Part shown: piece after piece, positions 17,913-25,459 of the stretch
Layout: the number at the start of each line of letters is the position of its first letter
How positions within the stretch are numbered: position 1 is the stretch's first letter
Source of the DNA: Alphaproteobacteria bacterium
Lineage (GTDB): Bacteria > Pseudomonadota > Alphaproteobacteria > Caulobacterales > Hyphomonadaceae
Reading direction: 5' to 3'
DNA: 64,000 nt
Assembly (NCBI GenBank): GCA_018830285.1
Contig: JAHJSB010000063.1
Location: 124,001 to 188,000 of the forward strand
Position numbers and translations under genes: made by a program
Notes under the pieces: model-generated
Database searches by the model: none
Told to the model about the DNA's origin: nothing
Seen by the model: the letters and a program-made list of their open reading frames with translations, nothing else

Positions 17913-17927
17913 GTTCCTAATATGTTC
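17913..17927. promoter_or_regulatory. LexA-type box, distal copy (GTTC-N7-GTTC)
   Basis: GTTCCTAATATGTTC is a second, AT-rich match to the alphaproteobacterial LexA pattern, 24 bases from the first. On the minus strand it reads GAACATATTAGGAAC and overlaps a plausible -10 element (TATTAG, with TTCTTG 17 bases upstream). This is the usual placement for SOS repression. Confidence 0.7.
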
Positions 17928-17953
17928 CAAAAGAACGTGCAAGAATTTTTTAG

Positions 17954-17968
17954 TTAACAGCGGGTTAA
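17954..17968. promoter_or_regulatory. CtrA-type site (TTAA-N7-TTAA)
   Basis: TTAACAGCGGGTTAA is an exact match to the full CtrA site of Caulobacterales and related orders. It lies 66-80 bases before the start of the minus-strand unknown gene, just upstream of the suggested -35, as for an activated promoter. It could also act on nothing, since one exact match by chance in 64 kb is conceivable. Confidence 0.5.
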
Positions 17969-17992
17969 CCATTCGGATCGGATTGCGTGGAT

Positions 17993-18328
17993 CTATTTAA
18001 CGACCGTGAAACGGCGCGTGTCGAAGACGCGAAGGACCTGTTTCAATTCGCGGCCCCGGCGCAGGATCTGGCCCGCGGAGCCATAGACGGCATATTGGCC
18101 CTGCCTGTTGGCGAGCGCCGGTTCCTTCTCGATCCGCCAGGTCGGGTTCTCGGCATGCCGACGGAAGATCGCGAAGATGGCGACATCCTTTTCCATGCCG
18201 ATGGCATAGTCGCGGGCCTCTCCGGAGATGACGAGCCGGCCATACACATCGAGGATGGGCTGCATCTCGGCCTTCTGGAAAGCGACCCGCGGTTCAGGCG
18301 CCAGCTTGCGCGGAAACGTGTCCGTCAT
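17993..18328 (-). CDS. DUF2794 family protein
   Basis: 111 residues matching the alphaproteobacterial DUF2794 pattern. The landmarks are LDVYGRLVISGEARDYAIGM, IFAIFRRHAENPTWRIEKEP, NRQGQYAVYGSAGQILRRG and a final LKQVLRVFD. It is a small soluble protein with no known function and no catalytic motif. AAGGAC lies before the ATG. The LexA/CtrA-linked gene lies downstream on the same strand, but the regulatory sites between them argue for separate transcription. Confidence 0.85.
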   Translation of the reverse strand: MTDTFPRKLAPEPRVAFQKAEMQPILDVYGRLVISGEARDYAIGMEKDVAIFAIFRRHAENPTWRIEKEPALANRQGQYAVYGSAGQILRRGRELKQVLRVFDTRRFTVVK

Positions 18329-18558
18329 GTTGTCCTTTCAGATTCGCGCGTGGGGCGAACCGGCAAATCTGCAGTCGCCTAAACGCATTGTAATTCAAAT
18401 GGGGCGAAATCACCGCAATTTGGCCTTGCGTGCGCCACCGGTGCTCGCCATCTTCTAGGTGTCGGGCGGAGGTGTATACCAAGCACCCCGGACCCATCAG
18501 CCCCCCCAGCCCCCTGGGGCGCTTGATCAACTTTCGTCCGACACCTTCCCCCCTCAAA

Positions 18559-19209
18559 TCAATGCCCCTGTCCGCGTCCGGACGGATTCGCATCCGGCCT
18601 CAGCGCCTTGATGAAGTCGAGCACAGGCGCCACGACCCGCCCGGCATTCCTGCCCAGGCCAGAGGCCTGCTGCAGCCGTCGGGAGATATAGGCATCAAGA
18701 TCAGACTCGTCCGGGGCGTCGAGCCAGTACATGACAATGCCGGGAATCACCGCCGCCAGCAGGCCGCGCTTGGAATAGCGATTGTAATCGGTGGCCGTAT
18801 CGCCCGCTGCGGTCCAGACCATGTCGGCGACCGACCAGGCCCGCTGGACGGCCGGACCGGCGCTCCAGGGCAGGAAACCGCGCGCGGCGGCGCGGCGCAC
18901 GACCTCGCGGTTCGGGGCGAGCGCATCGAGCCAGGCGAGGACGCCGCGCTTCACCTTGTCCGGCACACGCAGGGCGGTGAGGTCCTCCGAAGCGAGAACC
19001 GCCGCCGCCTCGGTCTCTGCGGCGGCAAAAAAGGCCTCGATCAGGTCGATCACACCATTCGGGGCCGCAAGCGCCTGTTCACCTTCGCTGAGCCCGGCCT
19101 GATTGGCGGCAAGGCCGGCAGCGGCATCTGTCCAGCCGTCAAAGGCGACATGGGGCAGGAGGGCTTCCAGCCACCTGGAACGCAAGACATCGGATGGCGT
19201 ATGTGTCAT
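18559..19209 (-). CDS. COQ9 family ubiquinone biosynthesis protein
   Basis: 216 residues from the ATG at 19209, preferred over the track start six codons upstream because GAAG is suitably placed. The TetR-like helical fold is recognisable, with the COQ9 region ASEDLTALRVPDKVKRGVLAWLD, SVADMVWTAAGDTATDYNRYSKRGLLAAV and the following YISRRL segment. COQ9 binds lipids and supports the COQ7 hydroxylation step of ubiquinone synthesis in mitochondria, and bacterial relatives are assumed to do the same. It stands divergent to rpsU, an arrangement common in alphaproteobacteria. The ubiE and ubiB genes lie 30 kb away. Confidence 0.88.
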   Translation of the reverse strand: MTHTPSDVLRSRWLEALLPHVAFDGWTDAAAGLAANQAGLSEGEQALAAPNGVIDLIEAFFAAAETEAAAVLASEDLTALRVPDKVKRGVLAWLDALAPNREVVRRAAARGFLPWSAGPAVQRAWSVADMVWTAAGDTATDYNRYSKRGLLAAVIPGIVMYWLDAPDESDLDAYISRRLQQASGLGRNAGRVVAPVLDFIKALRPDANPSGRGQGH

Positions 19210-19236
19210 AATACTTCTTTGCATCATTTAAGGGGC

Positions 19237-19266
19237 TTGGCCAAATCGCTTCTTGCGTGATATAGG
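19237..19266 (+). promoter_or_regulatory. Probable sigma-70 promoter of rpsU
   Basis: TTGGCC and TATAGG are separated by 18 bases, which would start transcription near 19273. That start lies downstream of the only in-frame TTG at 19253, so translation from that codon would be excluded. A short hairpin GGGGC-GAC-GCCCC lies in the leader at 19304-19316. Confidence 0.5.
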
Positions 19267-19336
19267 CCCCCTTCACGGCTTAACAGGCCTCAAAGAATTC
19301 GTCGGGGCGACGCCCCTAACCCAATGGAGAAGACCC

Positions 19337-19546
19337 ATCGTACAGATCGTCGTCCGCGATAACAATGTCGAGCAAGCCCTGCGAGCGTTGAAGAAAAAAA
19401 TGCAGCGTGAAGGTCTCTTCCGCGAAATGAAGGCCCGTCAGGCTTTCGAAAAGCCATCCGAGAAAAAAGCACGCCAGCACGCCGAAGCCATTCGCCGCGC
19501 CCGCAAGCTGGCTCGCAAGCGCGCCCAGCGCGAAGGCATCGTGTAG
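19337..19546 (+). CDS. rpsU: 30S ribosomal protein bS21, apparent AUC start
   Basis: The conserved bS21 sequence [20 protein letters not shown] runs to KRAQREGIV. No ATG, GTG or TTG exists at its expected N-terminus. The first codon is ATC at 19337, seven bases after GGAG, exactly the spacing of a start site. The only in-frame standard candidate, TTG at 19253, would add 28 non-conserved residues, has no good ribosome binding site and lies before the probable transcription start. I therefore annotate 69 residues from AUC. bS21 acts in initiation on the 30S subunit, so a weak start codon could serve autocontrol as in infC. A strong terminator follows. Confidence 0.9.
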   Translation: MVQIVVRDNNVEQALRALKKKMQREGLFREMKARQAFEKPSEKKARQHAEAIRRARKLARKRAQREGIV

Positions 19547-19567
19547 GCTTTACGGTCTTACGAACTG

Positions 19568-19608
19568 AAAAAGCCCCGTCAGAGTGATCTGGCGGGGCTT
19601 TTTCTTTG
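19568..19608 (+). terminator. Rho-independent terminator of rpsU
   Basis: AAAAAGCCCCGTCAG pairs with CTGGCGGGGCTTTTT (one wobble pair) around AGTGAT, and the descending arm ends in a thymine run followed by CTTT. It lies about 20 bases after the rpsU stop. Confidence 0.92.
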
Positions 19609-19701
19609 GGGCAAACTTGGATTCGCCCACCCTGCCTTCGCAGGGGTCGGCGTGCGCGCCGCATCCTTCGAGTTCGCTCGGGCTGAGCCCCCTCTTCGGG
19701 C

Positions 19702-21090
19702 TCAGCGCTTACGTCTGAACATGCGCTTGAAAACGCCGCCAAGGTCACCGATGCCTGCGCCGTGGACGGCGCCGGCCCGGTAGACCTTGGTAGCGAGCCA
19801 GAGGATGGCCAGGGCGGTGAGCGCCATGATCAGCATCTGAGCCACAATTTCCCACAGCGGCGGATCGTGCGGCATGCGCAGGATCAAGAGGAAGGGCGTA
19901 AAGACCGGAATCCATGACGCAATGTCGATAATCGGCGAGCCGGGATCCTGGAAGGCGATAAAAATGGCGAACATGGGCAGCATCAGCAGGATCATCATCG
20001 GGCTGAGCAGGGTCTGGGCTTCCTGGATCGTGTCGCAGAGCGAGCCCAGCGCCATAAAGATCATGCCGTACATGACATAGCCGAGCAGGAAGCTGATCAG
20101 GCCCGGAATGATGATGGCCGGATTGGCGAAGGCCGCGAGGAAGGGCGACAGGAGGCTGGCGCCGCCCGGGATCTGGCTGGTCGCGAACAGGGAGGCCCCG
20201 AACGCGAACAGGCCCCAGGACAGCATCATCGTGGACGTGACCGCGAACACGGCAAGCAGCTTGCCGGCGAGCAGCTCGGTCAGCTTCACCGAGGTAAGCA
20301 GCGTGTCGAAAATCTTGTTCGAGCGTTCCTCGATCGTGCCCATCAGCAGGTATTGGATGATCGAGAAGATCATCAGCCAGAGGAAATAGGCGAGACCGCC
20401 CGCGACGAAGACCGGCGCCCGGTCGGCCATGGTGACCTCCGAGCCGGTCGTGGTCTGGTCAGCAACGGTCCGGATACGGTGGGCGGACACCTGCAGGGCA
20501 CTGGCGTCGACCCTGTCGAGGAAATCCGAGCCGAGGCCAGCCTCGGAGAGGGCCTGCTGGCGCGCAAGGCGGCGCATGGCATTGGCCGCTGTGGCACGCA
20601 GGGCGCCGACATTGACGTCGTCGCTCCAGTATTCGAGATCCTTGCCGTCAGCCGACGGAATGAAGACGGCGAAAAGCGGCTTGTCGCCGAGCGGGCCGGA
20701 GACGAGGCGGTGGCCCATCAGGTAGGGGCGCAGGTCGTCGATGGAATCGGCTGGGGCCGGTACGCGGATGAACTTGCGCGGCGGTGCGGCATTGCCGGCC
20801 TGGAGCGCTGCGTGCTGCTCGGGCGACAGGTCCATATTGGCGGCAAGGTCACGTGCCTGCTGGCTGGCGTCCTCGTCATTCAGCGCGAACTCGCCCTCGA
20901 TGGCGTCGGCATACACGGCGGCGGGCTCGACGACAGCGTAATAGCGCACGGGCGAGGACTTGGCGGCGAACAGGGCAAAGGTGCCGCCGATGATCATGAA
21001 CAGCGGCACGGCGGCGAGGCTGAGCCAGAAACCCCAAGCCCGGACATAGCCGAGATAGTCACGGCGGAAGATCAGAAAGGTATTGCGCAT
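19702..21090 (-). CDS. ABC-2 type transporter permease (NatB-like)
   Basis: 462 residues. The first transmembrane helix is near residues 20-45 (GFWLSLAAVPLFMIIGGTFALFAA). A large periplasmic region follows, then a block of five or more helices from about residue 235, including YFLWLMIFSIIQYLLMGTIEERSNKIFDTLLTSV. The EERSNKIFDTLLTS amphipathic segment is typical of NatB/YhaP permeases. It partners with the upstream ATPase gene, whose TGA shares bases with this ATG, so the two are translationally coupled. The NatAB group exports sodium or other small cargo. The cargo here is unknown. Confidence 0.9.
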   Translation of the reverse strand: MRNTFLIFRRDYLGYVRAWGFWLSLAAVPLFMIIGGTFALFAAKSSPVRYYAVVEPAAVYADAIEGEFALNDEDASQQARDLAANMDLSPEQHAALQAGNAAPPRKFIRVPAPADSIDDLRPYLMGHRLVSGPLGDKPLFAVFIPSADGKDLEYWSDDVNVGALRATAANAMRRLARQQALSEAGLGSDFLDRVDASALQVSAHRIRTVADQTTTGSEVTMADRAPVFVAGGLAYFLWLMIFSIIQYLLMGTIEERSNKIFDTLLTSVKLTELLAGKLLAVFAVTSTMMLSWGLFAFGASLFATSQIPGGASLLSPFLAAFANPAIIIPGLISFLLGYVMYGMIFMALGSLCDTIQEAQTLLSPMMILLMLPMFAIFIAFQDPGSPIIDIASWIPVFTPFLLILRMPHDPPLWEIVAQMLIMALTALAILWLATKVYRAGAVHGAGIGDLGGVFKRMFRRKR

Positions 21091-22052
21091 CAGGCCGCCT
21101 CCCCCGCTTCGGATTCGACCAGGGCGGCGGCATCTGCCTCACCGACCAGCGACACGAAGACATCGCGCAGGCGCGCCTCCTCCGGCGCGAAGCCGACGAT
21201 CGGCGCGCCCGCCTCAATGGCCGCGCGCAGCGCATCCTGGGCGCCGGTGCCGCGCGGCAGGAGGATGCGCCAGGCATCGCCCTGGCCCGCGTCAGGCGCG
21301 CGGTGCGCCTCGAAGCCCCTGGGTTCGAGCGCGGCGGCAAGGTCGAAGCCCTCCGTCACGCCGATACGGGCCCCCCGGCCGAGCGAACCGAAAGCATCGT
21401 CCAGCGTACCGTCAAAAACCTTCCGCCCACGCGCCATCATGACGATGCGGTCGCAGAGGCGTTCGGCATGTTCCATGACATGGGTAGAGAAGAGGATTGT
21501 GGCGCCGCGCGCATGCTCGGCGCGGATCAAGTCTTCGAGGACCTGCTGGTTGACCGGGTCGAGGCCGGAGAAAGGCTCGTCGAGGATCAGGAAGTCCGGC
21601 TGGTGGGCGAGGGTCGAGAGGATCTGCACCTTCTGCGCCATACCCTTGGACAGTTTGGAAATGCGCGTGGACTTGAAGTCGCCGAGACCTGCCGTATCGA
21701 GCAGTTCGTTGGCGCGCGCGCGCGCCGCCTGGGCAGAGAGGCCCTTCAGGCGGGCAAAATGTTCGATCGAGCTGCGCGGGGTCATTTTCTTGTAGAGGCC
21801 ACGCTCTTCGGGAAGGAAGCCGACGCGCTTGAGCGTGGCGATCTCCGGTGGCTTGCCGAACAGGCTGACACTACCGGAATCCGGCTGCATCACACCGAGC
21901 GCCATGCGCAGGCTGGTCGACTTGCCCGCGCCGTTCGGCCCGAGGAATCCGATGATCGCGCCTTCAGGCACTTCGAGCGACAGGTCGCTGACGGCCGTGA
22001 AGGCGCCAAAGCGCTTGGTCACCTGCGTCATCACAAGGGGCGGCGTGCGCAT
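21090..22052 (-). CDS. ABC transporter ATP-binding protein (NatA-like)
   Basis: 320 residues. A single nucleotide-binding domain contains Walker A GPNGAGKST, signature LSKGMAQKVQ, Walker B FLILDEPFSGLDP and the H-loop FSTHVME. About 80 residues of C-terminal extension (DUF4162-like) follow, as in NatA. It energises the permease encoded directly downstream with an overlapping stop/start (TGATG). There is no third component. The permease and ATPase form a two-gene unit with no obvious regulator nearby. Confidence 0.92.
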   Translation of the reverse strand: MRTPPLVMTQVTKRFGAFTAVSDLSLEVPEGAIIGFLGPNGAGKSTSLRMALGVMQPDSGSVSLFGKPPEIATLKRVGFLPEERGLYKKMTPRSSIEHFARLKGLSAQAARARANELLDTAGLGDFKSTRISKLSKGMAQKVQILSTLAHQPDFLILDEPFSGLDPVNQQVLEDLIRAEHARGATILFSTHVMEHAERLCDRIVMMARGRKVFDGTLDDAFGSLGRGARIGVTEGFDLAAALEPRGFEAHRAPDAGQGDAWRILLPRGTGAQDALRAAIEAGAPIVGFAPEEARLRDVFVSLVGEADAAALVESEAGEAA

Positions 22053-22165
22053 GAAAGCCTCCTCGGCGTCAGGGAACGCCTCGATCGTAGCGATTCCCGA
22101 TAAGAAGCGGTCTGTTTGGCCCGGAACGCCTTGCCAAGCCCTTAAAGCGGACGCAGCATGATATC

Positions 22166-22453
22166 ATGAAAACGGATACTGCCCCTGCTATGCGAGGCTG
22201 CCTCCACCTGACCCGGAAGGATATTGTGAGCGAGCGACGGCATGTGCTGCTCGAACGCAACCGCCTGCTGGCCCGTATCGAGGCGGCGCTGGCACGGATG
22301 GAGGAAGGCCGTTTCGGCTATTGCACGCAATGCAGCGGGAAAATCCCGATGGACTGCCTCGAAACCGACCCCGCGATGGCGCGGTGTCCGGAATGTCGAG
22401 AAACCGGCCAGGCCGCCGGGTGCGCTAGAGCGCGGCTCCGAAGAGCCAGATGA
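22166..22453 (+). CDS. Short DksA/TraR-type zinc finger protein
   Basis: 95 residues. A short helix (RRHVLLERNRLLARIEAALARM) leads into the C4 zinc finger FGYCTQCSGKIP ... ARCPECRE, the DksA/TraR C-terminal domain. The long N-terminal coiled coil that lets DksA enter the RNA polymerase channel is absent. It may modulate RNA polymerase like TraR, or do something else. The last 29 bases overlap the convergent CoxIV gene, and the final basic residues (ARARLRRAR) come from that overlap. The start ATG lies in a 12-base palindrome CATGATATCATG. Confidence 0.75.
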   Translation: MKTDTAPAMRGCLHLTRKDIVSERRHVLLERNRLLARIEAALARMEEGRFGYCTQCSGKIPMDCLETDPAMARCPECRETGQAAGCARARLRRAR

Positions 22454-22727
22454 ACGCCTGCACAATGAGTGCGAGGATGACCAGCAGGACCATCGTGGCC
22501 ATCCAGCGGCCACCCATGTTGAGGAAGAGGCCGGCTGCAAAGCCGAGCACCGTCATCAGGCCGAGCGAGATCATCCAGTTCATGCCGATGGCAATTGCGA
22601 GCACCGCATAGCCGATGGAGAGGACGGTCAACAGGCCGCCCCATGTGCTGCCAGTGATGAAGCCGCGCCAAGTGTCTTCCTGCGCCTTGATGTCCATTTC
22701 GCCGTGATGGTATTCGCTGGTCGCCAT
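22425..22727 (-). CDS. aa3-type cytochrome c oxidase subunit IV-like protein
   Basis: 100 residues. The start MATSEYHHGEMDIKAQEDTWRGF is the signature of the alphaproteobacterial COX4 (aa3 type) family. It is followed by hydrophobic segments GGLLTVLSIGYAVLAIAIGMN, MISLGLMTVLGFAAGLFLN and MVLLVILALIVQAFIWLFG. The classical subunit IV has one helix, so the three here are an extended form. It would associate with the respiratory oxidase in the inner membrane. The main oxidase subunits are not in this window, which is usual for this small subunit. Confidence 0.82.
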   Translation of the reverse strand: MATSEYHHGEMDIKAQEDTWRGFITGSTWGGLLTVLSIGYAVLAIAIGMNWMISLGLMTVLGFAAGLFLNMGGRWMATMVLLVILALIVQAFIWLFGAAL

Positions 22728-22808
22728 GAGGCCTCTCCGTGACTCGTATCTGCAAGCCGTATTATCGAAGGCACCGCAAGGGTCAAGCGCGGCAAAGCGC
22801 GCGCCTGT

Positions 22809-23258
22809 TCAGTTGACGTCGCGCTTTGGCCTGGCCCGTTTCGGTGGCTTGGGCGTGAAAGCGCGCGGCAGCGGGGCAGCGGGCACGCCCTCTTCGGCCA
22901 AAGCCGCTGATTCCTCTGGAGTTGTCGCCCCCCATATCGGGCGATCTTCGGTCTCGCCATAATACATGGCGCGCGCTTCGTCGGCGAAATCATCGCCGAC
23001 ATAGTCGAAATTCTTCGCGACATGGTCGCGGGCCTTGTCGGCGAATTCCGCGACCAGCCGCTCGGCATCGGACCGGGCGGTCGCCTTTTTCGGCGACTTC
23101 ACCGAGGGGGCCATGATCTGCTTGGCGACACGTCCGCCGCCGCAGTCCGGGCAGGTCACCAACCGCTTCTCAGACTGGGCGTCGAACGCTGCAGACGAGG
23201 CAAACCAGGCCTCGAAATCGTGTTCGCATTCACCACAGACGAGCGCGTACCGGATCAT
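22809..23258 (-). CDS. DUF1178 family zinc-ribbon protein
   Basis: 149 residues. It opens MIRYALVCGECEHDFEAWF with a CxxC pair and a second pair in TCPDCGGG, a zinc ribbon. The C-terminal half has KNFDYVGDDFADEARAMYYGE, the conserved DUF1178 block. Function is unknown. It follows the glutaredoxin gene after six bases, and the ComF gene lies just upstream, so grxC and this gene are almost certainly co-transcribed. This neighbourhood recurs in alphaproteobacteria. Confidence 0.9.
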   Translation of the reverse strand: MIRYALVCGECEHDFEAWFASSAAFDAQSEKRLVTCPDCGGGRVAKQIMAPSVKSPKKATARSDAERLVAEFADKARDHVAKNFDYVGDDFADEARAMYYGETEDRPIWGATTPEESAALAEEGVPAAPLPRAFTPKPPKRARPKRDVN

Positions 23259-23264
23259 GTGGTC

Positions 23265-23522
23265 TCAGGCCGCCAGCAGGGCGTCGAGCTTGCCTGCGCG
23301 CTCCAGGGCCATCATCTCGTCGCAACCGCCGATATGCGTGTCGCCGATGAAAATCTGGGGGAACGTGCGTCCGCCGCCTGAACGTTCGATCATTTCGGCC
23401 TTCTTGGCGGCATCCATGCCGGCGTCGATTTCGGTCAGGTCGACCTTCTTGCCCTTCAGGAGGGTGAGGGCGCGTGTGCAGTACGGGCAGAACGCGCGGG
23501 TGTAGATGGTGACCTTGGGCAT
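23265..23522 (-). CDS. grxC: Glutaredoxin 3
   Basis: 85 residues, standard length. The active site CPYC lies at about residues 11-14 (YTRAFCPYCTRAL). TFPQIFIGDTHIGGCDEM contains the cis-proline and the GG-C glutathione-binding motif. It reduces protein disulfides and glutathione mixed disulfides in the cytoplasm. It sits between comF (35 bases upstream) and the DUF1178 gene (six bases downstream) on the same strand. Confidence 0.95.
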   Translation of the reverse strand: MPKVTIYTRAFCPYCTRALTLLKGKKVDLTEIDAGMDAAKKAEMIERSGGGRTFPQIFIGDTHIGGCDEMMALERAGKLDALLAA

Positions 23523-23557
23523 AGAGGCAGGCTCCTTAAAGCGATGAGTTCTGTTGC

Positions 23558-24328
23558 TTATATGGTAACATCCATTTCCCGGACAACGCGCGCTAACACA
23601 AGTACATCCACATTCGCTGCAACTGCCTGTTTCAGCGCACGCGTGCAGGCAGACAGTGTCGCGCCAGTCGTTAACACATCGTCGACAAGCAGCACCCGGC
23701 GGCCCGAAATCCGCGTGGCGGCGGGCTTTGATATGGTAAACGCGCCGGCGACATTGCGCCGCCGGGCGCGGGCCGAGAGGCCAGCCTGGCTAGGTGTACG
23801 CCACGTACGCTTTATCGCATCCACCAGCATGGGTGTGCCAGACTGGCCCGAAATCGCCCCGGCAAGCCAGGCCGACTGGTTGAGCCCCCTGCGAACAAGC
23901 CGGGCATAGCGGAGCGGAACCGGCACGATGAAATCGGCCTCATCGACGCGCGAGCGCCCCGATTGCAGCGTCCAGCCCGCCAGTATTTCGAGCCCGTCGC
24001 GGCGTCCGGAACGCTTGAGGTCGAGCACGGGGCGCCGGGAGGCGGCATCATAGACCATGGCCGCGCGGGCGCGCGTCCAACGCGGCGGGCGGGCGATGCA
24101 GGGCGAACAGGTGGCGCCGGGGCCAAGGTCGAAGCCGAGCGGTCTGCCGCAGGTGTCGCAAACGGGACCCGTGAGGAAGTGGATCTGGCCGAATTCCTCC
24201 GGCGCGAGCGGGCCTTTGCCGACGCCGCGCTGGCCGGAAACCAGTGATCGCGGGGGCCAGAGAAAGTCTGCAACCGCCCGCAGAAAGCCCTTTGCGCGGG
24301 CCGGACGCCGGTCCATATCGCCTTGCAT
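23558..24328 (-). CDS. ComF family protein (phosphoribosyltransferase fold)
   Basis: 256 residues from the ATG at 24328. A Cys4 zinc motif (VCDTCGRPLG ... CSPC) is followed by a phosphoribosyltransferase domain with YDAASRRPVLDLKRSGRRD, FIVPVPLRYARLVRRGLNQS and the PRPP loop VLLVDDVLTTGAT. ComF is needed for DNA uptake in competent bacteria, but most ComF-family genes occur outside competence loci and their substrate is unknown. AGGAGG lies four bases before this ATG. An alternative ATG at 24316 has only AAGG. The start codon shares two bases with the divergent methyltransferase start. Confidence 0.87.
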   Translation of the reverse strand: MQGDMDRRPARAKGFLRAVADFLWPPRSLVSGQRGVGKGPLAPEEFGQIHFLTGPVCDTCGRPLGFDLGPGATCSPCIARPPRWTRARAAMVYDAASRRPVLDLKRSGRRDGLEILAGWTLQSGRSRVDEADFIVPVPLRYARLVRRGLNQSAWLAGAISGQSGTPMLVDAIKRTWRTPSQAGLSARARRRNVAGAFTISKPAATRISGRRVLLVDDVLTTGATLSACTRALKQAVAANVDVLVLARVVREMDVTI

Positions 24329-25241
24329 GAGCCCTCCTGCCCCTCCCAAAGCCCCGCCGCGCCTGTTCGACCGCGACCTGCTGGTGCGCCGCCGTGACAC
24401 CGCAGCGCCGCGCTTCGCGGATTATTCCTTCCTGAAGGCGCGCGTGTCGAGAGACCTGGTCGACCGGCTGGACGACACATCGCACACCTTCCGGGCGGGA
24501 CTGGAACTGGGCGGGCATGACGGGGGGGTGGCCAGCCTGTTGCAAGGGGGTGGCAAGGTGGCGGTGATGCGGACGACCGACCCGTCGCCGGGCATGGTGG
24601 CGCAGGCGCGAGCGCGCGGCCTGGACGCCGAGGTCGCCGACGAGGAGGCCCTGCCCTATGACCCCGCCAGTTTCGACCTGGTCATATCGGCGCTGTCACT
24701 TCACTGGGTCAACGACCTGCCGGGCGCACTGGTGCAGGTGCGCCGTGTGCTGGAGCCGGATGGCCTGTTCCTGGGGGCGCTGTTTGGCGCCGGGACGCTG
24801 GCGGAGCTGCGGACATGCCTGACCGAGGCCGAGAGCGAGCTTGTGGACGGACTGGCGCCGCGCCTGTCACCGCTGCCGGCCCTGTCGGACATGGCTGCGC
24901 TGATGCAACGGGCGGGCTTTGCCCTGCCTGTTGTCGACCGGGACAGTGTGACAGTGCGCTATGACAGCGTGTTCGGCCTGCTGGCAGACCTCAAGGGCAT
25001 GGGCGAGCGGGCCGCGTTTACACGGGGCATGGGCCAACCCCTGCCCCGGCGCGTGCTGATGCGGATGGCCGAATTGTATGCCGAGCGGTTCAGCGATCCG
25101 GACGGGCGCATACGGGCGACGTTCGAAATCGTCTTCCTGTCAGGCTGGGCGCCAGCGCCAAGCCAGCCTAAACCGCTGAAACCGGGCAGCGCGAAGATCA
25201 GCCTCGCGGACGCGGTCCGACGGCAGAGCGGGCAAAACTAA
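24327..25241 (+). CDS. Class I SAM-dependent methyltransferase-like protein (NDUFAF5/BioC-like)
   Basis: 304 residues from the ATG at 24327. The track start is 90 codons too early, inside comF. The SAM-binding fold shows ELGGHDGGVASLL as motif I, DEEALPYDPASFDLVISALSLHWVND as motifs II-III, and VRRVLEPDGLFLGALFG. The C-terminal part with SVFGLLADLKGMGERAAF and IRATFEIVFLSGWAP matches the NDUFAF5/complex-I-assembly relatives found beside comF and grxC in alphaproteobacteria. NDUFAF5 hydroxylates an arginine of a complex I subunit rather than methylating. Whether this protein does so is inference. The Shine-Dalgarno is weak. Confidence 0.82.
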   Translation: MSPPAPPKAPPRLFDRDLLVRRRDTAAPRFADYSFLKARVSRDLVDRLDDTSHTFRAGLELGGHDGGVASLLQGGGKVAVMRTTDPSPGMVAQARARGLDAEVADEEALPYDPASFDLVISALSLHWVNDLPGALVQVRRVLEPDGLFLGALFGAGTLAELRTCLTEAESELVDGLAPRLSPLPALSDMAALMQRAGFALPVVDRDSVTVRYDSVFGLLADLKGMGERAAFTRGMGQPLPRRVLMRMAELYAERFSDPDGRIRATFEIVFLSGWAPAPSQPKPLKPGSAKISLADAVRRQSGQN

Positions 25242-25257
25242 ATGGTGGCTGGCCGGA

Positions 25258-25443
25258 TCAGGAGCCTTTGGCCGTTTCCAGAGCCGCCGACGAATCCTCG
25301 AAAGAACCCGACGTAGCGGCACCGACAGCCCCAATGCCCCCAATGATGGCCAGAGCCATCACACCGAGAATCAATCCGTATTCGAGCGCCGTGGCCCCGC
25401 GCTGATCAGCAGCGAAACGAACAAGCAGAGTCTTCAGTCCCAT
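25258..25443 (-). CDS. Flp-type (type IVb) pilin
   Basis: 61 residues from the ATG at 25443, with GGAGG seven bases upstream. The track start overlaps mutT. A basic leader is followed by the prepilin motif RGATALEYGLILGVMALAIIGGIGAVG, where processing after G would leave ATALEYGLI with the conserved glutamate at +5. A short hydrophilic tail follows. It would be assembled by a Tad machinery, but no tad/cpa genes are in the window. It is the last gene of the PPIase-argJ-mutT run, 16 bases after mutT, which is an unusual place for a pilin. Confidence 0.85.
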   Translation of the reverse strand: MGLKTLLVRFAADQRGATALEYGLILGVMALAIIGGIGAVGAATSGSFEDSSAALETAKGS

Positions 25444-25459
25444 CCCAGACCCTCCCAGG

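Noticed and set aside
19253-19336. TTG-started N-terminal extension of rpsU
   Set aside because: Not conserved in bS21, without a good ribosome site, and before the probable transcription start.
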